A DNA stretch of 5,533 nucleotides from Pseudomonadota bacterium. GTDB lineage: Bacteria > Pseudomonadota > Gammaproteobacteria > Xanthomonadales > Marinicellaceae. The notes under the pieces are model-generated. The model ran no database searches and was not told where the DNA came from. It worked only from the letters and a program-made list of their open reading frames with translations. Of the stretch, positions 1-5,533 are shown piece after piece (within the stretch, counting starts at the first letter, position 1; every line of letters starts with the position of its first letter). The translations under genes and the position numbers were made by a program. The stretch lies in contig QQUO01000088.1 of assembly GCA_008501575.1 (NCBI GenBank), positions 1-5,533 on the forward strand, written 5' to 3'.

Positions 1-255
1 AAAGAATGCGCCGCCCATACTTTCCCCTACACCGAATCTGCCAATATGACGGCCACTTTAGAACATGAGGCCACCACCTCGAAGATTTCTGAAGATCAAA
101 TGAATTATTGTCTGCAGCGCGGCATTCCTGAAGAGGAAGCCATCTCGCTGATTGTGGATGGATTTTGTAAACAAGTGTTTAAAGAACTGCCAATGGAGTT
201 TGCTGTAGAGGCCAAAGCCCTGTTGGATGTTTCATTAGAAGGAGCGATAGGCTGA
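1..255 (+). CDS. sufB: SufB, Fe-S cluster assembly scaffold (3' end only, 84 residues)
   Basis: This is the C-terminal part of SufB, the scaffold subunit of the cytoplasmic SufBC2D complex on which Fe-S clusters are built. The reading frame is open from base 1, so the gene starts outside the window; the first ATG at 46 is internal. The stop is TGA at 253-255. The translation matches the end of E. coli SufB closely: AAHTFPY, then LEHEATTSKI, YCLQRGI and LPMEFAVEA near the end. The Glu-His-Glu trio in LEHEA (visible residues 21-23) lines up with E. coli SufB E432/H433/E434, next to the SufB-SufD interface where the nascent cluster is thought to form. The Cys equivalent to C405 would lie upstream of the window. 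The stop overlaps the sufC start by one base, implying coupled translation. The ending is of normal length. Confidence 0.97.
   Translation, partial: KECAAHTFPYTESANMTATLEHEATTSKISEDQMNYCLQRGIPEEEAISLIVDGFCKQVFKELPMEFAVEAKALLDVSLEGAIG
237..244 (+). promoter_or_regulatory. Ribosome binding site of sufC
   Basis: AGAAGGAG lies inside the last codons of sufB, 10 nt before the sufC ATG at 255. It is a strong Shine-Dalgarno match and supports starting sufC at the TGATG junction rather than at a later codon. Confidence 0.75.
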
Positions 256-995
256 TGTTAGAAATTAAAAATATATATGCAAAAGCAGGTGACACAGAAA
301 TTTTAAAGAATTTAAACCTGTCCGTAAAACCCGGTGAGGTACATGCCATTATGGGGCCCAATGGTTCGGGTAAAAGTACCATGGGTAACTTATTGGCCGG
401 GATGCCTCATGTCACAGCAACTTCGGGCTCGGTTACCTATCAAGGTAAAGATTTATTACAAATGGAGCCTGAAGAGCGGGCTGCCGAAGGGGTGTTTTTA
501 GCCTTTCAATATCCGGTCGAAATTCCCGGTGTCAATAACATGTACTTTTTACGCACGGCTTATAATGCACAGCGTAAATACCGCGGTGAAGATAATCTTG
601 ATTCGGCTGCTTTCTTACGTATGGTGAAGGAAAAAATCAAACAGTTACATATGAGTGATGATTTACTCAAGCGACCGGTCAACGTCGGTTTTTCCGGTGG
701 TGAGAAAAAGCGTAATGAAGTCTTTCAGATGGCTGTTTTGGAACCAAATTTAGCGATTATGGATGAAACCGATTCCGGTTTGGACATTGATGCTTTACGG
801 GTGGTTGCAGATGGCGTTAACCAGTTGCGTTCACCGGACCGGTCTTTTGTGATTATTACCCACTATCAGCGCTTACTGGATTACATTGAGCCGGATTTTG
901 TGCATGTTTTGGTGGATGGTGAAATTGTTAAATCCGGCACCAAAAAGCTGGCGTTAGAACTGGAGGAGCAAGGCTATGGCTGGCTTGAAAGTTGA
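255..995 (+). CDS. sufC: SufC, ATPase of the SUF Fe-S assembly complex
   Basis: SufC is a soluble ABC-type ATPase that binds SufB and SufD; its ATP-driven dimerisation opens the scaffold for cluster assembly. The 246-residue product is full length (E. coli SufC is 248). Visible motifs in order are Walker A GPNGSGKST (34-42, Lys40), Q-loop Gln85 in AFQYP, signature FSGGEKKRNE (146-155), Walker B with Asp170 and catalytic Glu171 in IMDETDSGLD, and the switch His203 in ITHYQRLLDY. Lys40, Glu171, Asp173 and His203 fall at the same numbers as in E. coli. ETDSGLDIDALR and the FSGGEKKRNE form of the signature are typical of SufC rather than transport ATPases. There are no membrane segments. It starts at ATG 255, overlapping the sufB stop by one base with a good ribosome site, and its last 20 bases overlap sufD. 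All catalytic residues are present. Confidence 0.98.
   Translation: MLEIKNIYAKAGDTEILKNLNLSVKPGEVHAIMGPNGSGKSTMGNLLAGMPHVTATSGSVTYQGKDLLQMEPEERAAEGVFLAFQYPVEIPGVNNMYFLRTAYNAQRKYRGEDNLDSAAFLRMVKEKIKQLHMSDDLLKRPVNVGFSGGEKKRNEVFQMAVLEPNLAIMDETDSGLDIDALRVVADGVNQLRSPDRSFVIITHYQRLLDYIEPDFVHVLVDGEIVKSGTKKLALELEEQGYGWLES
962..968 (+). promoter_or_regulatory. Ribosome binding site of sufD
   Basis: GGAGGAG sits within the 3' end of sufC, 7 nt before the ATG at 976. This near-perfect Shine-Dalgarno sequence decides the sufD start and so fixes the 20-nt overlap between sufC and sufD. Confidence 0.8.
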
Positions 996-2151
996 TTGGT
1001 TGGCCGCGGCTTATCAGCCGGCCACTGAGGTCCGTTGGCCCGATTGGATGCAAGCCAAAAAGCAAGCGGCCTTAGCAACCTTAAGCACATTGCCGGGCCC
1101 CAGCAGAAAACTGGAGCTGTGGCGTTATAGTGATGCCGATCGCTTACAGAAAAGTGAACTGGATTCTGCTGCAAACACAGAGCGAGAATTAACCACTGCT
1201 GATAATGCTGTGGTGATTAATTTAACCACCCAGGGCGTTGATTTCGACCGTAATTTACCTGACTGGTTGTCGCTAAAACCGATCCAGGAATTACCAGAAA
1301 ATCAGTGGCTTGATATGGACCTGAGTCCTGCTTTGGCCAAAGAATTGGTGGTGCAATCACTTAACCAGGGTTTATTTACCCATGGTGTGGTGGTTGATGT
1401 TTCTGCTCAGGCACCGCAAGATGCCACTGTGGTGTTGCGTTATGATGTGGCTGAGTTCAATCGCTGGACTTATCTGCGGAATGTCATCAATATTGAAAAA
1501 AATGCAGCGGTTACCATTGACGAGCACTATGTGACGGGTCGCATTAATGTGGTTAATAATTATCGGGTGGCACAAAACGCCCGCTTAACCCGCCATCAGC
1601 ACAATGTTTTACACGCCGGTCAACAGCATGTCAGCTTACAGCATTTTACCCTGGCCGAAAACGCCTATGTGGAATCGCAAAATCGCCACGAATCAGGTAA
1701 TTTACAGCACCACATACATTGGGTGGATTTTACAGCAGAACAAGCGGAGTACCGCTCAGGCTCAGTCAATAAAGCCGGTCATAACAGCCATATTGCGGAC
1801 ATTGTATTGATTAACCATGCTTTTAAAAACAACATCTCTGATGTCACACACCGCAGTCTGGCCGATGATTCTGCACAAATCTTCAATAATGCCAAAGCGG
1901 TGGTGGCCAAAGGCGCAGATGGCTCTGAAATAACACAGGATTTAAAAAATATACTGCTGTCAGGTGATGCCAAAATCGCCAGTAAGCCGGAATTGGAAGT
2001 GTATACCGATGAGGTGGTGGCGGCACATGGTTCGACCATTGGTGCTTTGGATGAAAATGTGTTGTTTTTCCTGCGTTCTCGCGGCATCGGATTAGAGCAG
2101 GCAAAAGCCATCATGATGGTGTCCTTCGAACAAGAGGCGATAATATGTTGA
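976..2151 (+). CDS. sufD: SufD, scaffold partner of SufB (short C-terminus)
   Basis: SufD pairs with SufB and SufC in the cytoplasmic SufBC2D scaffold and is needed for iron acquisition and cluster assembly. The 391-residue product has the SufD plan: a helical N-terminal region with the motif KLELWRYSDADRL (about 45-57), a long beta-helix core (about 130-340), then a helical end with HGSTIGALDENVLFFLRSRG. His351 in VVAAHG aligns with E. coli SufD H360, a residue important at the SufB-SufD interface. The Cys two residues before H360 in E. coli is Ala349 here. The start at ATG 976 is supported by a strong ribosome site. The C-terminus is short: 40 residues follow His351, against 63 after H360 in E. 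coli. The last codons read SFEQEAIIC and overlap the sufS start by 7 nt. The shortening affects the helical region that contacts SufC in known structures, but the motifs seen are intact, so it is probably functional. Confidence 0.95.
   Translation: MAGLKVDWLAAAYQPATEVRWPDWMQAKKQAALATLSTLPGPSRKLELWRYSDADRLQKSELDSAANTERELTTADNAVVINLTTQGVDFDRNLPDWLSLKPIQELPENQWLDMDLSPALAKELVVQSLNQGLFTHGVVVDVSAQAPQDATVVLRYDVAEFNRWTYLRNVINIEKNAAVTIDEHYVTGRINVVNNYRVAQNARLTRHQHNVLHAGQQHVSLQHFTLAENAYVESQNRHESGNLQHHIHWVDFTAEQAEYRSGSVNKAGHNSHIADIVLINHAFKNNISDVTHRSLADDSAQIFNNAKAVVAKGADGSEITQDLKNILLSGDAKIASKPELEVYTDEVVAAHGSTIGALDENVLFFLRSRGIGLEQAKAIMMVSFEQEAIIC
2132..2137 (+). promoter_or_regulatory. Ribosome binding site of sufS
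   Basis: AAGAGG lies in the final sufD codons, 7 nt before the ATG at 2145. It supports the sufS start chosen here and coupling of sufS translation to sufD. Confidence 0.6.
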
Positions 2152-3347
2152 GAGAAGCCTTTCCTTGTTTACACCAACAAGTGAATGGCAAACCACTGGT
2201 ATATTTTGACAATGCCGCCACCGCCATGCGTCCGCAAGTGGTGATTGATGCGGTCAACGATTATTACTGCCACCATAACGCCAATATTCATCGCGGAGTT
2301 CATTGTCTCAGTGGCCGTGCCACTGATCTCTATGAACAAGCGCGCGGCTCATTAGCTCGTTTAATTAACGCCCCGTCGCCGGATAATTTAATCTTTGTAC
2401 GGGGTTGTACCGAAGGCGTAAATTTGGTCGCCCAAACTTTTGTTAAAGAGCGACTGCAGCCCGGTGATGAGATTTTAATTTCGCATTTAGAGCACCATTC
2501 CAACATTGTCCCCTGGCAAATCGTGTGTCAACAAACCGGTGCCAAACTCAAAATTATTCCCATGAATGATCAAGGTGAACTGGTGCTGGATAATCTTGAT
2601 CAGTTAATGACTGAGCGAACCAAGTTTATGTCTGTGGTGCATGTGTCCAATGCCTTGGGCACCATTAATCCGGTGAAAGAACTGGTGCAAAAAGCCCATG
2701 CCAAGAATATACCGGTGCTGATTGATGGCGCTCAGGCAACGCCTCATTTAAAGGTGGATGTTCAGGACATTGGCTGTGATTTCTACACGGTGTCGGGGCA
2801 TAAAATGTATGGTCCAACCGGATCCGGTGTTTTATATGGAAAAGCGGCTCATTTGGACGCCATGCCACCTTATCACGGTGGCGGTGAAATGATTAGCAAA
2901 GTTACTTTTGAAGAGTCAATTTATAATAAAGTACCTGCTAAGTTTGAAGCCGGCACGCCTAATATTGCCGGTGGCATTGGCTTAGGGACTGCCGCTGAAT
3001 TTATTATGGAGGTGGGGATTGAACAAATTGGTGCACGCGAAGCGGATTTGCGACAATACACCGAACAGGCATTAAATGGCATTGAAGGCTTACGTATTTT
3101 TGGTACAGCCAAACATAAATCACCGGTATTTTCATTTAATATCGACGGTATTCACCCCCATGATATTGGCACCATTATTGACCATTACGGTGTTGCCATT
3201 CGCACCGGCCATCATTGCACCATGCCGATTTTTCAGTTTTTTGATGTGCCCGGCAGTTGTCGAGCTTCATTGGCTTTTTATAATACTGAACAAGAAGTGG
3301 ATATTCTGGTAGAATCGCTGAACCAAGCGAAAGCGATGTTTTCATAA
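2145..3347 (+). CDS. sufS: SufS, PLP-dependent cysteine desulfurase (type II)
   Basis: SufS converts L-cysteine to L-alanine and holds the released sulfur as a persulfide on its active-site Cys before passing it to a SufU or SufE partner. The 400-residue product is close to the family length (E. coli 406). Visible motifs are FDNAATA near residue 21, the PLP-stacking His pair in LEHHSNIVPW (117-118), Asp194 in IDGAQATPH, the PLP Schiff-base Lys220 in SGHKMYGPTG, and the catalytic Cys358 in RTGHHCTMP. The RTGHHC context marks the SufS/CsdA class rather than IscS/NifS. His339 in HPHD aligns with B. subtilis SufS His342, which swaps onto the zinc of SufU, matching the SufU-like gene next door. 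The start at 2145 overlaps sufD by 7 nt; the N-terminus begins directly at LREAFP, a few residues shorter than many homologues. No active-site residue is missing. Confidence 0.97.
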   Translation: MLREAFPCLHQQVNGKPLVYFDNAATAMRPQVVIDAVNDYYCHHNANIHRGVHCLSGRATDLYEQARGSLARLINAPSPDNLIFVRGCTEGVNLVAQTFVKERLQPGDEILISHLEHHSNIVPWQIVCQQTGAKLKIIPMNDQGELVLDNLDQLMTERTKFMSVVHVSNALGTINPVKELVQKAHAKNIPVLIDGAQATPHLKVDVQDIGCDFYTVSGHKMYGPTGSGVLYGKAAHLDAMPPYHGGGEMISKVTFEESIYNKVPAKFEAGTPNIAGGIGLGTAAEFIMEVGIEQIGAREADLRQYTEQALNGIEGLRIFGTAKHKSPVFSFNIDGIHPHDIGTIIDHYGVAIRTGHHCTMPIFQFFDVPGSCRASLAFYNTEQEVDILVESLNQAKAMFS

Positions 3348-3365
3348 CCTGAATATTTCAACTGA

Positions 3366-3812
3366 ATGAGCGACCTCAATAAACTTTATAAACAACAAGT
3401 ACTGGCACACAATAAAAACCCAAAAAACTATGGAGAACCGGACCATTGGAGCCATCATGCCGAAGGTTTAAATGCCATTTGCGGTGATCAGGTGCATGTT
3501 TATTTAACCATTGTGGATGACACCATACAAACGGCTCATTTTGCCGGTGACAGTTGTGCCATATCCATGGCATCGGCTTCTATGATGACTGAATTAATCA
3601 GCAACAAAACAATCTTCGAGGCATTGCATTTATTTGCCTCATTTAAGCAATTAATGAGTGCAGAAGGGCTACCGAATGCGGAGCAAGTCCTGGGGCCGGT
3701 GGCATGTTTGGTGAGTGTTAAAAAGTTTCCCTCACGGATTAAATCAGCCTTGTTATGCTGGTATGCAATGAATGCCGCCATTAATGGCCAAGCCACCGCC
3801 ACCACAGAATAA
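3366..3812 (+). CDS. sufU: SufU-like Fe-S assembly / sulfur acceptor protein with altered third Cys
   Basis: SufU is an IscU-fold zinc protein that accepts persulfide sulfur from SufS and hands it to SufBCD. This 148-residue product has the SufU pattern: LYKQQVLAHNKNPKNYG near the N-terminus, CGD (Cys39, Asp41), GDSCAISMASASMMTE (Cys64) and KFPSRIK near the end. About 63 residues separate Cys64 from the third ligand position, as in SufU; IscU has a shorter spacing and an LPPVK motif that is absent here. The oddity is the third position. B. subtilis SufU reads RIKCATLSW, but this protein reads RIKSALLCW, so the usual ligand Cys is Ser127 and a Cys appears four residues later at 131. Cys114 is an extra cysteine. 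The gene lies 18 nt after sufS with only a weak ribosome site, and the membrane protein follows 3 nt later. Family assignment is firm; zinc binding and activity are uncertain. Confidence 0.9.
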   Translation: MSDLNKLYKQQVLAHNKNPKNYGEPDHWSHHAEGLNAICGDQVHVYLTIVDDTIQTAHFAGDSCAISMASASMMTELISNKTIFEALHLFASFKQLMSAEGLPNAEQVLGPVACLVSVKKFPSRIKSALLCWYAMNAAINGQATATTE

Positions 3813-3815
3813 TTT

Positions 3816-4679
3816 ATGAACCCTTACCAACACCCACAACCCAAACAAGCCTTAAATTGGTCATTGGGAAAACAATGGCTGAGCCAGGGCATTAAACTGT
3901 TTCAACATATGCAAAAGCATTGGTATGCCACTTTACTGATGGTTGCTTTTGCTGTCATGCTGTTGTCCATACTGTCGGTCCAGGTGGCGTTAATGGCGCT
4001 GATGCTGGCCATGCCTTTAATGACCGCATGGTTTTATCTGTTATGTCGACAGCAATCAAAGAATGGCGAAGTGCTTCCAGCTGCCATTCAATTGTGGTCG
4101 CAGTGTTGGCAAAAGCTCCTAACACGATTTAACGTATTATTGTTATTGGGGGTGTTGGCTGTTGCGCTTAATTATTTGATGCACACACTGCAGTTGGGGC
4201 TGCTTGAGGCGTTACAGTTACCGCCCTTGACACCTGATGCAGCAGCTGAGATTATGCTGTCTGAAGCATTGTTAAGATTACTGGTTAATATTATCACCGG
4301 TATTCCGGTGGCCTTGCTTATGGCATTTTCACCGGCTCTGGTCATGTTTAACGAGGATACCCCGATTCAAGCCATGATCCGTAGTGTAAAAACCGTGTTG
4401 TTTGCCTGGCGACCCATCCTTAGTCTAACCATGTGGTTGATGATGTTGGCCTTGGCGGCGGCCTTTGTCATCAGTCTGGTAATGGGATTGTTGGCCGGTG
4501 TCTTTGGTTTGGGGATGGTTAATGTCCTGATGTTGTTGTTTATGGGAGTAATGATGGGTGTGGTGTTTTCAGCCAATTACGTGACCTATGATGCTTTATA
4601 TCCGGTTAATGGTGATAACAACGATTCCCAAGATACAGACTCTAATCAGCAACCTGAATCCATTTACAAAGAAATATAA
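3816..4679 (+). CDS. Multi-pass membrane protein, BPSS1780-like, function unknown
   Basis: The 287-residue product is a predicted inner-membrane protein with about six hydrophobic segments, near residues 37-55, 57-76, 105-122, 152-177, 201-229 and 233-253. The N-terminal 35 residues are polar with WLSQGIKLFQ just before the first helix. The C-terminal 25 residues are hydrophilic and acidic, rich in Asp, Asn and Gln, and probably cytoplasmic. There is no cleavable signal peptide. The pattern WLxxGxxLF, a first hairpin, then FSPALVMFNEDTPIQAMIRS before the fifth helix and SANYVTYDALY at the end resembles the BPSS1780-type family of uncharacterised proteobacterial membrane proteins; this is recalled family knowledge and is not certain. 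The ATG at 3816 is 3 nt after the sufU stop with no clear Shine-Dalgarno, so translation may depend on reinitiation. The sequence is unusually rich in Met and Leu. Nothing in it indicates a link to Fe-S assembly or to topoisomerase. Confidence 0.8.
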   Translation: MNPYQHPQPKQALNWSLGKQWLSQGIKLFQHMQKHWYATLLMVAFAVMLLSILSVQVALMALMLAMPLMTAWFYLLCRQQSKNGEVLPAAIQLWSQCWQKLLTRFNVLLLLGVLAVALNYLMHTLQLGLLEALQLPPLTPDAAAEIMLSEALLRLLVNIITGIPVALLMAFSPALVMFNEDTPIQAMIRSVKTVLFAWRPILSLTMWLMMLALAAAFVISLVMGLLAGVFGLGMVNVLMLLFMGVMMGVVFSANYVTYDALYPVNGDNNDSQDTDSNQQPESIYKEI

Positions 4680-4701
4680 ACCGAAAATCACAGATAAATT
4701 T

Positions 4702-5533
4702 ATGACAAATTCATACCAATCAGAAGACATTGAAGTTCTGTCAGGTTTAGAGCCGGTAAAACGTCGGCCGGGCATGTACACCGATACCGAACGGCCCAAT
4801 CACTTGATTCAGGAAGTGGTGGATAATTCAGTGGATGAAGCACTGGCCGGTTTTGCTAAAAAGATTTCCGTGCGCTTGTACAAAGATGGCTTAATTGAAG
4901 TGATTGACGATGGCCGTGGTATGCCGATTGATGTGCATAAGGAACATGGTGTCAGCGGTGTTGAATTAATCATGGCTAAATTGCACGCAGGTGGTAAGTT
5001 TTCAAACAAGAATTATACATTCTCAGGTGGTTTACATGGCGTCGGCGTGTCGGTGGTTAATGCCTTATCTTCGCGCCTGGATGTCTGGGTTAAACGCCAG
5101 GGTCAGGAATATCATATGGCTTTTGAACAGGGTGATAAAGTCAGTGAACTTAAACCGGTGGCAGAAGTGGGGCAACGCAACACCGGTACCCGCATTCAAT
5201 TTACCCCGGAAGCCAAATATTTTGACACTTTAAAAATCGATGGCAAACGATTGCGACGTTTGCTCAAAGCCAAAGCCGTTTTGTCTCCGGGTTTAACGGT
5301 TGTTTTCCAGGATGATATTAAAGGCACTGAAGACAGCTGGTGTTATGAAAATGGTTTAAGTGATTACTTTAATAATGCCACACAAGCTACTGAAAAAATT
5401 CCAATAGAAGGTATGGATGGTACCGAGCAGGATGATGAGTGTACCGTGGATTGGATGGTGGCCTGGGTTCCGGAAGGCTAATTGATTACCGAAGGCTATG
5501 TCAATCTGATTCCCACTCCGGCAGGCGGCACCC
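4702..5533 (+). CDS. parE: ParE, topoisomerase IV subunit B (N-terminal part; in-frame stop at 5479-5481; runs off the window)
   Basis: ParE is the ATPase subunit of topoisomerase IV, which with ParC separates replicated chromosomes. From ATG 4702 the product begins MTNSYQSEDIEVLSGLEP and matches E. coli ParE closely. The GHKL ATPase features are Glu38 and Asn42 in QEVVDNSVDEA, Asp69 in DDGRGMP, the glycine loop GGLHGVGVSVVN (109-120), and Thr163 in RNTGTRI. KFSNKNYTFSGG favours ParE over GyrB. The frame could extend back to ATG 4588, but that would overlap the membrane gene by 92 nt and add 38 residues unlike ParE, so 4702 is preferred. It follows the membrane gene after 22 nt with a weak ribosome site. 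After 259 residues, ending VDWMVAWVPEG, a TAA interrupts the frame. The next codons read LITEGYVNLIPTPAGGT, the expected ParE transducer-domain sequence. The 259-residue product would lack most of the transducer, including its catalytic Lys loop, and the TOPRIM domain. This is a broken copy, a base error, or less likely a split gene. Confidence 0.93.
5479..5481 (+). other. In-frame TAA stop interrupting parE
   Basis: GGC-TAA-TTG-ATT-ACC replaces the family sequence (PEGGELLTE in E. coli). Homology continues in the same frame on both sides, so there is no net frameshift. A single G-to-T change from GAA (Glu) to TAA would explain it; the site is also one codon shorter than in E. coli. The base after the stop is T, which usually gives efficient termination in bacteria, so read-through is unlikely. 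Confidence 0.9.

Noticed and set aside
46..255. Small 69-residue gene starting at ATG 46
   Set aside because: The frame is open back to base 1 and the upstream codons also match SufB, so this is the end of sufB, not a separate gene.
1779..2114. 111-codon open frame on the minus strand
   Set aside because: It lies wholly within sufD, resembles no family I recognise, and has no ribosome site or gap of its own. It is a shadow of sufD codon use.
3348..3365. Possible terminator or regulatory site between sufS and sufU
   Set aside because: The 18-nt gap has no GC-rich hairpin or T-run and is too short for a separate element.
4588..4701. Upstream in-frame ATG extending parE by 38 residues
   Set aside because: The extension overlaps the membrane protein gene by 92 nt and does not resemble any ParE N-terminus, whereas the ATG at 4702 gives the family start directly.
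4660..4701. TATAAA-like sequence near the end of the membrane gene as a parE promoter
   Set aside because: TATAAA at 4674-4679 has no convincing -35 partner about 17 nt upstream, and such strings are common in AT-rich sequence.
5479..5481. Alternative genetic code reading TAA as sense
   Set aside because: sufS, sufU and the membrane gene end with TAA at the expected family or domain ends, so TAA acts as a stop here.

Overview
The window is a compact run of six plus-strand genes with no gap longer than 22 nt. It holds most of a SUF iron-sulfur cluster assembly operon, then a predicted multi-pass membrane protein, then the start of parE (topoisomerase IV subunit B). The SufC and ParE sequences look proteobacterial: ParE opens much like the E. 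coli protein, and SufC has the active-site residues at the same positions as E. coli SufC. Base composition is moderate to AT-leaning by eye. A gammaproteobacterium is the best guess; the genus cannot be fixed from this sequence.

Layout: 1-255 is the C-terminal end of sufB, cut by the left edge. 255-995 is sufC (ATPase), 976-2151 sufD (scaffold partner of SufB), 2145-3347 sufS (cysteine desulfurase) and 3366-3812 a SufU-like protein (sulfur acceptor). sufB/C, C/D and D/S overlap by 1, 20 and 7 nt, and the three overlapping starts have recognisable Shine-Dalgarno sequences inside the preceding gene. This points to one translationally coupled transcript. SufS takes sulfur from cysteine, SufU would receive the persulfide, and the SufB-SufC-SufD complex builds the Fe-S cluster using ATP. 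No SufE is present here, so this is a SufS/SufU-type rather than an E. coli SufS/SufE-type operon.

3816-4679 encodes a 287-residue, roughly six-helix membrane protein resembling the BPSS1780-type family, of unknown function, only 3 nt after sufU. From 4702 parE begins with an intact ATPase domain, but an in-frame TAA at 5479-5481 interrupts it. Clear ParE homology resumes in the same frame right after the stop and runs to the window edge.

The points worth a second look are the parE stop, a Cys/Ser exchange at the third metal-ligand position of SufU next to a SufS that keeps the SufU-type histidine, and a shortened SufD C-terminus at the sufD/sufS junction. No RNA genes, mobile elements, CRISPR arrays, long repeats or convincing terminators were seen.
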